Assembly (NCBI GenBank): GCA_021838985.1
Contig: JAKCCC010000167.1
Location: forward strand, 1 to 5,525
DNA: 5,525 nucleotides
Direction: 5' to 3'
Origin: Planctomycetota bacterium
GTDB taxonomy: Bacteria > Planctomycetota > Phycisphaerae > WQYP01
Shown piece after piece: positions 1-5,525 of this stretch. Each line of letters starts with the position of its first letter. The first letter of the stretch is position 1. The notes under the pieces were generated by a model that was not told the origin of the DNA, did not search any database, and saw nothing but the letters and a program-made list of their open reading frames with translations. Made by a program: the position numbers and the translations under genes.

Positions 1-721
1 CACGGGTTGTTCGCACGGCAAGGGTGGGTCGATGCACTTTTTTGACCGGGGCAAGAACTTCTTCGGCGGTCATGCCATTGTCGGAGCGCATATTCCCCTG
101 GCGGTGGGAATGGCCTGGGCGGTGAAATACCGCGCCGAAGACCGCGTGGTGGCCTGCTTTTTCGGCGACGGCGCGATGAACCAGGGAGCCTTTCACGAGG
201 CGTTGAATCTGGCCGGTCTGTTTAAGCTTCCGATTATTTTCGTGGCCGAGAACAATCAATACGGGATGGGGACCCATGTGGACCGGGCCAGCGCGGTGCC
301 TGACTTGAAGCTGCGCACGGGCGATGCGTACGGCATCGACGGCAAAGATGTCGACGGGATGGATTGCCTGGCCGTGTATCGGATGACCCGGGCCGCGGCC
401 GAGTACTGTCGCGGCGGCAATGGCGCCATCTTCCTGGAGGCGAAGACGTACCGCTACCGCGGCCACAGCATGTCGGATCCGCAGAAGTACCGGACCAAAG
501 AGGAACTGGCCCGCTACCAGGAACATGATCCCATTGGGCGGCTGGAAGAGCAGCTCAAGGCCCGCGGCGCGCTGGATGAGAGAAAGATCGAAGCCCTGCG
601 GCAGGAAGTGCACGCGGCGGTGGAGGCGGCGCACCACCAGGCGGAGCAGGAGCCCTGGCCGCAGCCGGACGACGTGTGGAAAGATGTTTATGCCAATCCC
701 TTTGGCCCCTACCAGATGTAA
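1..721 (+). CDS. pdhA: Pyruvate dehydrogenase E1 component, alpha subunit (5' end outside window)
   Basis: This subunit binds thiamine diphosphate and, with E1 beta, decarboxylates pyruvate and reductively acetylates the lipoyl group of E2 in the cytoplasmic pyruvate dehydrogenase complex. The reading frame is already open at base 2, so the gene starts upstream; 239 residues are visible, while the family usually has about 320-370. Visible motifs: the GKGGSMH segment at the start; the thiamine-diphosphate motif, opening with GDG at 164-172 and closing with NN at 251-256; and the YRYRGHSMSDP loop, which in mitochondrial enzymes carries the regulatory serines. The stop is TAA at 719-721. The E1 beta gene follows after 12 bases, so the two are an operon. 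Acetoin dehydrogenase or branched-chain E1 alpha are related alternatives; the GHSMSDP loop and the strongly PDH-like partner favour pyruvate. Confidence 0.95.
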   Translation, partial: TGCSHGKGGSMHFFDRGKNFFGGHAIVGAHIPLAVGMAWAVKYRAEDRVVACFFGDGAMNQGAFHEALNLAGLFKLPIIFVAENNQYGMGTHVDRASAVPDLKLRTGDAYGIDGKDVDGMDCLAVYRMTRAAAEYCRGGNGAIFLEAKTYRYRGHSMSDPQKYRTKEELARYQEHDPIGRLEEQLKARGALDERKIEALRQEVHAAVEAAHHQAEQEPWPQPDDVWKDVYANPFGPYQM

Positions 722-733
722 AGGAATCGGGTC

Positions 734-1720
734 ATGCCGTTGATTCAATTCCGCGAGGCGCTCAACCAGGCGATGTGTGAAGAGATGCAGCGCGACCCGG
801 AGGTGTTTTTGATCGGCGAGGAAGTGGCCGAATACGACGGCGCGTACAAAGTATCGCGTGGCATGCTGGCCAAATTCGGCCCGCAGCGCGTCGTGGACAT
901 GCCGATTTCCGAGTGCGGTTTCGCCGGGCTGGGCCTGGGCGCCGCGCTGGTGGGCCTGCGGCCGATCGTGGAGTTCATGACCTTTTCCTTTTCGCTGGTC
1001 GCGTTGGATCAACTGCTGAACAATGCGCCGAAGATCCGTTACATGTCCGGCGGGCAGTTCAAGCTGCCCATCGTGTTCCGCGGCATTTCCGGACCGGGCC
1101 GGCAGTTGGCCGCAACCCATGCCTGGAGCGTCGACGCGCTGTGCACCCACGTGCCGGGGCTTAAGGTGGTCGTGCCGTCCTGTCCTTACGACGCCAAGGG
1201 GCTGCTTAAGACGGCCATTCGGGATGATGACCCCGTCGTCTTCCTGGAGAGCGAGTCGATGTATACCTTGCGCCAGGAAGTGCCGGAGCAGGAATATCTG
1301 CTGCCTTTCGGCCAAGCCGATATCAAGCGCCCTGGCGGCGATTGCACTGTGGTGGCGTGGGGCCAGAGCTGTGTCATCGCCCTGGAGGCGGCGGAACAAT
1401 TGCATCGGGAAAATGGCCTGGAGGTGGAAGTGGTGGATTTACGCACGTTGCGGCCGCTGGATCTGTCCCGCATCATTCAATCGGTGCGCCGGACAGGTTA
1501 TTGTGTGACGGTGGAGGAAGGCTATCCGACGTGCTCCGTGGGGGCGGAGATCGCAGCGCTGGTGCAGGAAAAGTGTTTCGACGATCTGGATCATGCCGTG
1601 GTGCGCGTGGCGAGCCTGGATGTGCCCATGCCTTACAGCAAACCGTTGCAGGAGCACGTGGTGCCGGACGCCCGGCGCGTGGTGCAGGCGATCAAGGAGG
1701 CCACCTATCTTCAAGGATAA
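734..1720 (+). CDS. pdhB: Pyruvate dehydrogenase E1 component, beta subunit
   Basis: Partner of E1 alpha in the heterotetrameric E1 decarboxylase. The 328-residue length is normal for the family. The N-terminal pyrimidine-binding domain shows IGEEVAEYDGAYKVSRG (27-43), then MPISECGFAG, in which Glu60 matches the glutamate that activates the thiamine cofactor (Glu59 of the mature human subunit). EFMTFSFS, RYMSGG and ATHAW follow; His129 matches active-site His128 of the human enzyme. The C-terminal transketolase-like domain contains VVDLRTLRPLD, VTVEEGYP and DVPMPYSKPLQE, the last being typical of PDH beta. The ATG start is supported by AAGGA at 721-725, 8 bases upstream. No E2 gene follows: after the TAA there is a non-coding gap and an unrelated transcription unit. 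Function is confident; substrate preference for pyruvate over acetoin is inferred from overall similarity. Confidence 0.96.
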   Translation: MPLIQFREALNQAMCEEMQRDPEVFLIGEEVAEYDGAYKVSRGMLAKFGPQRVVDMPISECGFAGLGLGAALVGLRPIVEFMTFSFSLVALDQLLNNAPKIRYMSGGQFKLPIVFRGISGPGRQLAATHAWSVDALCTHVPGLKVVVPSCPYDAKGLLKTAIRDDDPVVFLESESMYTLRQEVPEQEYLLPFGQADIKRPGGDCTVVAWGQSCVIALEAAEQLHRENGLEVEVVDLRTLRPLDLSRIIQSVRRTGYCVTVEEGYPTCSVGAEIAALVQEKCFDDLDHAVVRVASLDVPMPYSKPLQEHVVPDARRVVQAIKEATYLQG

Positions 1721-1773
1721 AGGCCCGGAGCGGCTGGCCCGGCCCAAGTAAACACGAGAAATCAAGGCGGAAT

Positions 1774-1844
1774 GGGTAAGGCCGGGGGTGCGATGTAAAA
1801 AGCCAGGCCGTATCCCCGGTTCGCCGTCCCCCTGCCCTTAACCC
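1774..1844 (+). other. Nested imperfect inverted repeat downstream of E1 beta
   Basis: GGGTAAGG (1774-1781) can pair with CCTTAACCC (1836-1844) with one bulged A, and directly inside it CCGGGGG (1782-1788) can pair with TCCCCGG (1813-1819, one G-U). The loop and internal loop are large (24 and 16 bases) and no T-run follows, so it is not a canonical intrinsic terminator. It may fold the 3' end of the E1 transcript or simply be chance in GC-rich DNA. The rest of the 1721-1860 gap shows nothing I can name. Confidence 0.3.
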
Positions 1845-1860
1845 CCAAAAAATCCAACTC

Positions 1861-1889
1861 ACGACACCTTCGCCGCGACTTACTATAAT
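1861..1889 (+). promoter_or_regulatory. Sigma70-type promoter for the response regulator gene
   Basis: A perfect -10 hexamer TATAAT lies at 1884-1889. Exactly 17 bases upstream is ACGACA (1861-1866), matching four of six positions of the TTGACA consensus. Transcription would start near 1896, giving a leader of about 30 bases before the ATG at 1929. The AT-rich hexamer stands out against a GC-rich background and lies in a non-coding gap in the right orientation. It probably drives the receiver gene and the GH10-like gene as one transcript. Confidence 0.7.
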
Positions 1890-1918
1890 ACCCGTGGCCG
1901 TTGATGCGTGGTCCTTGC

Positions 1919-1922
1919 GGAG
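1919..1922 (+). promoter_or_regulatory. Ribosome binding site deciding the response regulator start
   Basis: GGAG is placed 6 bases before the ATG at 1929. The frame is also open from a GTG at 1908, but that codon has no Shine-Dalgarno-like sequence before it and would put the ribosome site almost on the expected transcription start. ATG 1929 is therefore preferred. Confidence 0.6.
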
Positions 1923-1928
1923 CCTTTG

Positions 1929-2408
1929 ATGCCCGTTGCTTCCCTGAGCAGCCATGACACCCACCTGCCGCGCAGCGCCATCCTGGTGGTGGATGACAAT
2001 CCGCAGAATGTGGAACTCATCCAGGCGTACCTGGAAACAATGAATTGCGTGACGCAAGTCGCGGTCGACGGCGTGGACGCTCTAGCGAAGGTGGCCAGCT
2101 TCAAGCCCGATTTGATTATTCTGGACATCATGATGCCGCGTCTGAGCGGTTTTGAAGTCTGCCGCCGTTTGAAAGCAGATCCGAAAACCCGCGCTATTCC
2201 AATTTTGATGGTCACGGCCCTGCACGAACTGGGGGATATCGAGCGCGGCGTGGAAAGCGGCACGGATGATTTTTTGACCAAACCCGTCAATAAGCTGGAA
2301 CTGCTGACACGGGTCAAGAGTCTGCTGCGAATTCGACACCTGCAGGGGCAACTGGAACGCACGCTGGCGTATTTGAGCGAAATTGAAGCCGGCGCGGCGA
2401 ACCGGTAG
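1929..2408 (+). CDS. Single-domain response regulator (CheY-like receiver protein)
   Basis: A 159-residue cytoplasmic receiver protein, expected to take phosphate from a histidine kinase or phosphotransfer protein. The receiver domain spans about residues 16-136. Visible landmarks: the acidic pair Asp22-Asp23 in ILVVDDN, phospho-acceptor Asp66 in LIILDIMMP, Thr96 in MVTAL, and the Lys118-Pro119 pair in FLTKPV, so all the phosphorylation-site residues are present. The C-terminal 25 residues (LRIRHLQGQLERTLAYLSEIE and a short tail) look like the amphipathic linker that in other proteins joins a receiver to a kinase, GGDEF or cyclase domain, but here the protein ends. There is no output domain, and no kinase is encoded in the window. 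Its stop is 16 bases before the GH10-like gene, implying co-transcription. The N-terminal 15 residues are an unstructured-looking lead-in. Confidence 0.93.
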   Translation: MPVASLSSHDTHLPRSAILVVDDNPQNVELIQAYLETMNCVTQVAVDGVDALAKVASFKPDLIILDIMMPRLSGFEVCRRLKADPKTRAIPILMVTALHELGDIERGVESGTDDFLTKPVNKLELLTRVKSLLRIRHLQGQLERTLAYLSEIEAGAANR

Positions 2409-2414
2409 ACCAAC

Positions 2415-2418
2415 GGGG
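2415..2418 (+). promoter_or_regulatory. Weak ribosome binding site before the GH10-like gene
   Basis: GGGG lies 6 bases before ATG 2425 and directly abuts ATG 2419. Its spacing suits 2425 and not 2419. It lies only 7 bases past the stop codon of the upstream receiver gene, so terminating ribosomes could reinitiate here. Confidence 0.4.
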
Positions 2419-2424
2419 ATGTGC

Positions 2425-3969
2425 ATGCTGCGTTTTCAAGTTTTTTATGACGGCCAGGCGGCGGCAAGTCTGGACTTGGATACGCTTCACCTCCTCGGGG
2501 CCGACAACGTTCCGGTGCGCAGCGAATTCACGTTCGCCCAGGGTGAGTTGAGTTGTCGCAAACGCCCCGCCGGTCCCTGCGCCCTGGCGTTGATGTGGCC
2601 GGTAAACGATTTCGGAGCCGTGCTCCTCGAAACCGTCCGGCTCCCGGAACGCCCCGAGCCGTACGTGCTGAATGTCGAGCTGGCCCGGGGCCGCATGATG
2701 CGGTTGTTGCAGAAGCGCGAGGAATGGGGCCTGCTGGATATCAGCGCCGCGCAGAAGATCAGCGATAAGTTCAATGAGGGCCGGGACCTGCTGATTGCGG
2801 CCATTGAAAATCTGGATGATCCGGCCGCGGCGTCCCGTCTGGCCGATCGGTGTTTGGCGGCGACTTTGCCGTTGTCCGAACAGACCGCCGTACTGCATGC
2901 CGAATTGCTCCTGCAACGCCGCATCAATACGCGCAGCATCCCCAAAAATGTCTTCGGCTGCTGGGCGGAACTGCAACAAACCGGCGAACCCTATCGTCGC
3001 AAAGTCTTGGGCAGCGGCGACTTTGTATGTCTGCCCATGCCTTGGAAGCTCATTGAGCCGCAGCAGCAAACCCGTGATTTCACGCTGCTGGACGACTGGA
3101 TCAACCTGTTGCTCCGGGCCAAAATCCCCGTGGTCGCCGGTCCGCTCGTCCAGTTCCACGAAGCGGTGCTGCCGGGTTGGCTGTATATCTGGGAGAACGA
3201 TTATGAAACCGTCCGCGGTTTGCTGTATGAACACATCGAACGCCTGCTGACGCATTTCGGCGGTCAGGTGGCTTTGTGGAACGTGTTAAGCGGGCTGCAC
3301 GCCAACGCCCATTTCTTTTTCACTTATGATCAGTTGATGGATTTAACCCGCATGGCGGTAACGCTGGTCAAGAAGAAGCAGCCCACCGTCCGCACCATGA
3401 TCGAAATTACGCAGCCCTGGGGCGAATATTACGCCGCCAACTCCCGTAGTATTCCCCCCCTGGTTTACGCGGAAATGGCGGTGCAAAGCGGCGTTCCGTT
3501 CGATGTGTTTGGGCTGCAATTGTGTTTTGGCGCCCCCCATGACGGATGCTGGCAGCGGGATCTGTTTCAGATCAGCGCCATGCTCGATCATTTCGCCCCA
3601 TTCGGTAAACCGGTGATTATCACGCGACTTGCGGTGCCCAACACGCCGCCGGAAAACGGCCGCGGGGGCGTCTGGCATAAGCCGTGGAGCGATCCCCTCC
3701 AGGCCCGTTGGCTGGAAACCGTCACGAATATAGCCTTGAGCAAGCCGTTTGTAGAAGCGGTGTGCTGGTCCGACCTGGTGGATCGGCCGGGGGCTTGCAT
3801 CCCCGCCGCGGGTTTACTCGGGGCGGATCTGAATCCCAAGGCGGCCTTTCAAACCTGGCAGGCCATGCGCCGCGCGGTGGCAACCGTTCATCAGAACTCT
3901 TCCCGGACCGGTGGCCACGCCAAACCCGGGGCCGGCGCCACGGCGGAGGCTGGGAATCGGCCCCAGTAA
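2425..3969 (+). CDS. GH10 (endo-1,4-beta-xylanase)-like protein lacking the catalytic glutamates
   Basis: A 514-residue protein without a signal peptide, so apparently cytoplasmic. Residues 1 to about 105 form a beta-rich N-terminal domain that may correspond to a carbohydrate-binding-type module. From about 190 to 490 the order of motifs follows the GH10 TIM barrel: WKLIEP (207-212; family KWxxxEP), GPLVQFH (239-245; family GHTLVWH), LPGW, HIERLLTHFGGQVALWNVLSG (W285 onward; family aWDVVNE), FGLQLCF (family GIGLQSH) and VIITRLAVP (family ITELD). At the acid/base position there is Gly290 and at the nucleophile position Arg401, so hydrolase activity is doubtful. The last 25 or so residues are a Gly/Ala/Pro-rich disordered tail. 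The start is uncertain: ATG 2425 is favoured by spacing, ATG 2419 is possible, and TTG 2383 would overlap the receiver gene. The fold is inferred from motif order; the role is unknown, possibly polysaccharide sensing or scaffolding with the receiver. Confidence 0.82.
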   Translation: MLRFQVFYDGQAAASLDLDTLHLLGADNVPVRSEFTFAQGELSCRKRPAGPCALALMWPVNDFGAVLLETVRLPERPEPYVLNVELARGRMMRLLQKREEWGLLDISAAQKISDKFNEGRDLLIAAIENLDDPAAASRLADRCLAATLPLSEQTAVLHAELLLQRRINTRSIPKNVFGCWAELQQTGEPYRRKVLGSGDFVCLPMPWKLIEPQQQTRDFTLLDDWINLLLRAKIPVVAGPLVQFHEAVLPGWLYIWENDYETVRGLLYEHIERLLTHFGGQVALWNVLSGLHANAHFFFTYDQLMDLTRMAVTLVKKKQPTVRTMIEITQPWGEYYAANSRSIPPLVYAEMAVQSGVPFDVFGLQLCFGAPHDGCWQRDLFQISAMLDHFAPFGKPVIITRLAVPNTPPENGRGGVWHKPWSDPLQARWLETVTNIALSKPFVEAVCWSDLVDRPGACIPAAGLLGADLNPKAAFQTWQAMRRAVATVHQNSSRTGGHAKPGAGATAEAGNRPQ

Positions 3970-3977
3970 AAACTGGG
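3962..3977 (+). repeat. Short perfect hairpin spanning the GH10-like stop codon
   Basis: CCCAGT (3962-3967) and ACTGGG (3972-3977) are perfect 6-base arms around an AAAA loop, and the TAA stop (3967-3969) sits at the top of the stem. No T-run follows on the plus strand, so it is not a canonical intrinsic terminator. It could protect the 3' end of the message or partly separate the upstream gene pair from the HhH gene. Confidence 0.45.
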
Positions 3978-4041
3978 CGGCGATGATCGGCCAATCCGGC
4001 CGGCTTTCGCCGCAGGAGTTTCTCAGGCGGAAATCCAAACC

Positions 4042-4515
4042 ATGCCTTCTAACCTCATCCCGAAAACGGATACCCCGACCGCCGGCGGCGCTGATTCATC
4101 GTGGGGTTGGACCCGCACGCATCAGATCGGTCTGGGGGTGCTGCTCGTGCTGCTGTTGATCTTTCTGGGCATCCAGCTTTATCGCCGCCCCATGCGTTGG
4201 TCGAGCGGGATCCGCCTTCGCCAAACCGCAGCGCTTCTGACGCCGCGCACCGTGGACCCCAATACCGCCGGTTGGGCCTCGCTGATCCGCCTTCCCGGTT
4301 TGGGGCCGAGCCGTGTGGCCCAACTTCTGGCCTATCGCCAACGATGGCTCCAGGGGCATCCGCGCGAAATCGTGTTTCGCCGGCTGAACGACCTGGGCGC
4401 TATCCCCGGCTTTGGCCCCGTCACGCTGCGCCATCTGGCGGCCTATCTGCGTTTTCCTGCCGCGTCGCGTCACCGGGGCAACGGATCGGGATTCCCCGGG
4501 CCGCTGCGCCATTAA
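4042..4515 (+). CDS. Membrane-anchored ComEA-like helix-hairpin-helix protein
   Basis: A 157-residue protein with a single hydrophobic helix at about 28-47 (IGLGVLLVLLLIFLGIQLY) and a ComEA-type double helix-hairpin-helix domain at about 71-138. The domain opens with VDPNTA (71-76), like the hallmark INxA entry of the family; hairpin one is LPGLGPSRV (84-92) and hairpin two IPGFGPVTL (121-129). Such domains bind DNA backbone without sequence specificity; ComEA proteins serve as DNA receptors in transformation. No competence gene lies nearby, so a competence role is only a possibility. Five arginines follow the membrane helix within 13 residues, against one arginine just before it. The last 20 residues look unstructured. 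The start has only a weak AGGCGG (4025-4030), 11 bases upstream, but no better in-frame ATG exists before the membrane helix. Confidence 0.85.
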   Translation: MPSNLIPKTDTPTAGGADSSWGWTRTHQIGLGVLLVLLLIFLGIQLYRRPMRWSSGIRLRQTAALLTPRTVDPNTAGWASLIRLPGLGPSRVAQLLAYRQRWLQGHPREIVFRRLNDLGAIPGFGPVTLRHLAAYLRFPAASRHRGNGSGFPGPLRH

Positions 4516-4582
4516 CCGTTGGGCTGCTGTGGTTTGGGCCGCTGCCCTATCATTCGATGTGGTTTTGCGTGGAATGGCCTGA

Positions 4583-5440
4583 ATGTTGGTTCGCGTAGTC
4601 AATCTTTCCCGTTGGCCGGTGGTGGCGTGGACCATCGCCTGGGCCTTCACCGGCGTTATATCGCATCCTGCGTTTGCCGCCTTGCACCAATCCGTACCCG
4701 CTGGACCTTCCGGCCGCCCGGCTGGCGCGCTGACAGCGGCCAGGCCGCCCGCGCACGTTGCACCCCGAACGAAAACGGGCTCCGGCCGGATGCCAGCGCC
4801 GCGCTCCGCGCGGGCTCGGTGGTTGAGTAGGCGTCTCGCCGAACTGACCAATGACCATTGGCGCATTCGTCGCGACGCCTTTCGCCGCCTCATGCGCTGC
4901 GATCCGCGGATCCTGCCGGTGCTCTTGCAGCGCCTTCGGCAGACCCAAGATCCGGAGTTAATTCAACGTCTGAGCGCCCTGGCTTGCCAGCTCTATATGG
5001 CCGGACAATTCAATCGGGACGCGGGGCCGCGGCCATTTCTAGGTATCGCTTTCTCCGTACGCCTGATGTCGCCACGTTTAAAGCGGTCCCCCCCGCGGGC
5101 CGCGGTCGTGGTCCAGGAAGTTTTACCAGGCTTCTCCGCCGCCAGATATCTGGCGCCTGGAGACTTGATTGTCGCGGTGGATGGACGACCTTTTCCGGCG
5201 GCTTTTACCGCTGTTGACTTCCGCGGCCTGATCCAAAGTCGGTCGGTCGGCGCCCGCATCCAGTTGACGGTGTTGCGCCATGGTCGGCCACGCGTATATC
5301 GCCTGCGTCTAAATGGTGTTCCCGAGGATCCCGTGCGGATCAACCAAATACTCCAGCAACGCTGGTTGCGGGAGCGGACGTTCCTGCGCCGCCATAACCG
5401 CTGGACCAATCTTGTGTTGAACGCGGGGGCGCGACCATAA
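4583..5440 (+). CDS. Exported protein with HEAT-like helical segment and PDZ domain
   Basis: A 285-residue basic protein. The N-terminus resembles a signal peptide: a short basic start with Arg4 and Arg10, a hydrophobic stretch at 11-26, and a probable cleavage site after AFA at 30-32. A Pro/Ala/Arg-rich linker runs to about residue 78. Residues 80-140 form helices with the spacing of HEAT/armadillo-like repeats (RLAELTNDHWRIRRDAFRRL, then PVLLQRLRQ and a further helix). Residues 151-243 form a PDZ domain: the ligand-loop-like PFLGIAF (151-157) and the GDLIVAVDGRPF turn (193-204), typical of DegP/RseP-type PDZ domains. No protease catalytic domain is present, so it is probably a periplasmic or surface binding protein. 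The ATG at 4583 is the first possible start, since an in-frame TGA ends just before it. The upstream gap of 67 bases shows no convincing promoter; it may be read together with the HhH gene. Specific function is unknown. Confidence 0.83.
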   Translation: MLVRVVNLSRWPVVAWTIAWAFTGVISHPAFAALHQSVPAGPSGRPAGALTAARPPAHVAPRTKTGSGRMPAPRSARARWLSRRLAELTNDHWRIRRDAFRRLMRCDPRILPVLLQRLRQTQDPELIQRLSALACQLYMAGQFNRDAGPRPFLGIAFSVRLMSPRLKRSPPRAAVVVQEVLPGFSAARYLAPGDLIVAVDGRPFPAAFTAVDFRGLIQSRSVGARIQLTVLRHGRPRVYRLRLNGVPEDPVRINQILQQRWLRERTFLRRHNRWTNLVLNAGARP

Positions 5441-5455
5441 AAATACGGTTGTCCT

Positions 5456-5525
5456 CTATTCGAACGGCCAGATCCACAGCTCCAGTGGAATGGCGTGGAT
5501 TACGGGCCGTTGCAAGGTTCCACCG
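5456..5525 (-). CDS. Possible 3' end of a convergent minus-strand gene
   Basis: Read on the minus strand, the frame entering at 5524 is open for 22 codons and ends with TAG (5458-5456). The peptide GGTLQRPVIHAIPLELWIWP plus two residues looks like a real protein C-terminus: hydrophobic, no unusual runs, G/C-rich third positions. If real, it converges on the PDZ gene with a 15-base gap. Alternatives: a plus-strand frame across the same bases also reads smoothly but has no start codon after its last stop, and another minus frame stops after seven codons. Too short to assign a family. Confidence 0.4.
   Translation of the reverse strand, partial: GGTLQRPVIHAIPLELWIWPFE

Noticed and set aside
1908..1928. 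GTG 1908 as the start of the response regulator
   Set aside because: No Shine-Dalgarno-like sequence precedes it, whereas ATG 1929 has GGAG at ideal spacing.
2383..2424. TTG 2383 as the start of the GH10-like protein
   Set aside because: It would add 14 Arg/Gly/Thr-rich residues and overlap the receiver gene, with no ribosome site at proper spacing; ATG 2425 has GGGG 6 bases upstream and begins directly at the beta-rich domain.
2314..3255. Long minus-strand open frame (313 residues) opposite the receiver and GH10-like genes
   Set aside because: It lies antisense to two genes with recognisable domains, its translation shows no family motif, and long antisense frames are expected in GC-rich coding DNA.
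3911..4159. Plus-strand open frame bridging the gap between the GH10-like and HhH genes
   Set aside because: It overlaps both neighbours in another frame, has no recognisable motif, and its composition is that of out-of-frame coding sequence.
4519..4553. Possible promoter (TTGGGC and TATCAT) before the PDZ gene
   Set aside because: The two hexamers are 23 bases apart, too far for a sigma70 promoter, and nothing resembling a -35 element lies at 17 bases from TATCAT.
4096..4893. Long minus-strand open frame (265 residues) opposite the HhH and PDZ genes
   Set aside because: Its translation is low-complexity, rich in Arg/Ala/Gly/Gln, and it overlaps two convincing plus-strand genes.
5445..5525. 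Plus-strand frame after the PDZ gene reading TVVLYSNGQIHSSSG
   Set aside because: It reads smoothly, but the last in-frame stop is TGA at 5418-5420 and no start codon follows until a late ATG lacking a ribosome site; the minus-strand gene end explains the bases better.

Overview
This window looks like a chromosomal segment of a GC-rich Gram-negative-type bacterium, most plausibly a planctomycete or relative. That placement is an inference from the gene types: a proteobacterial-unlike E1 alpha/beta pyruvate dehydrogenase, a stand-alone receiver protein followed by a GH10-like protein, a membrane-anchored helix-hairpin-helix protein, and a secreted HEAT-like/PDZ protein. No rRNA or other taxonomic marker is present. 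I saw no mobile element, tRNA, CRISPR array or phage gene.

Layout: (1) bases 1-1720 hold the 3' part of an E1 alpha gene and a complete E1 beta gene of a 2-oxo acid (pyruvate) dehydrogenase, 12 bases apart. (2) Bases 1721-1928 are non-coding, with an imperfect nested inverted repeat and then a very good sigma70-type promoter ending in a perfect TATAAT. (3) Bases 1929-3969 hold a receiver-only response regulator and, 16 bases later, a protein with a recognisable GH10 (xylanase) barrel in which both catalytic glutamates appear to be replaced. (4) Bases 4042-4515 encode a single-pass membrane protein with a ComEA-like double helix-hairpin-helix domain. (5) Bases 4583-5440 encode an exported protein with a short alpha-helical (HEAT-like) segment and a C-terminal PDZ domain. 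(6) From 5456 to the window end there is probably the 3' end of a convergent minus-strand gene.

How they work together: E1 alpha and E1 beta form the thiamine-diphosphate-dependent decarboxylase of the pyruvate dehydrogenase complex; the E2 and E3 genes are not downstream. The receiver and the GH10-like protein are probably co-transcribed from the promoter at 1861-1889. The HhH and PDZ genes lie on the same strand with 66-72 base gaps and could belong to the same transcript, but nothing in the sequence proves a functional link. The most interesting item is the apparent GH10 pseudoenzyme paired with a receiver domain that has no output domain of its own.
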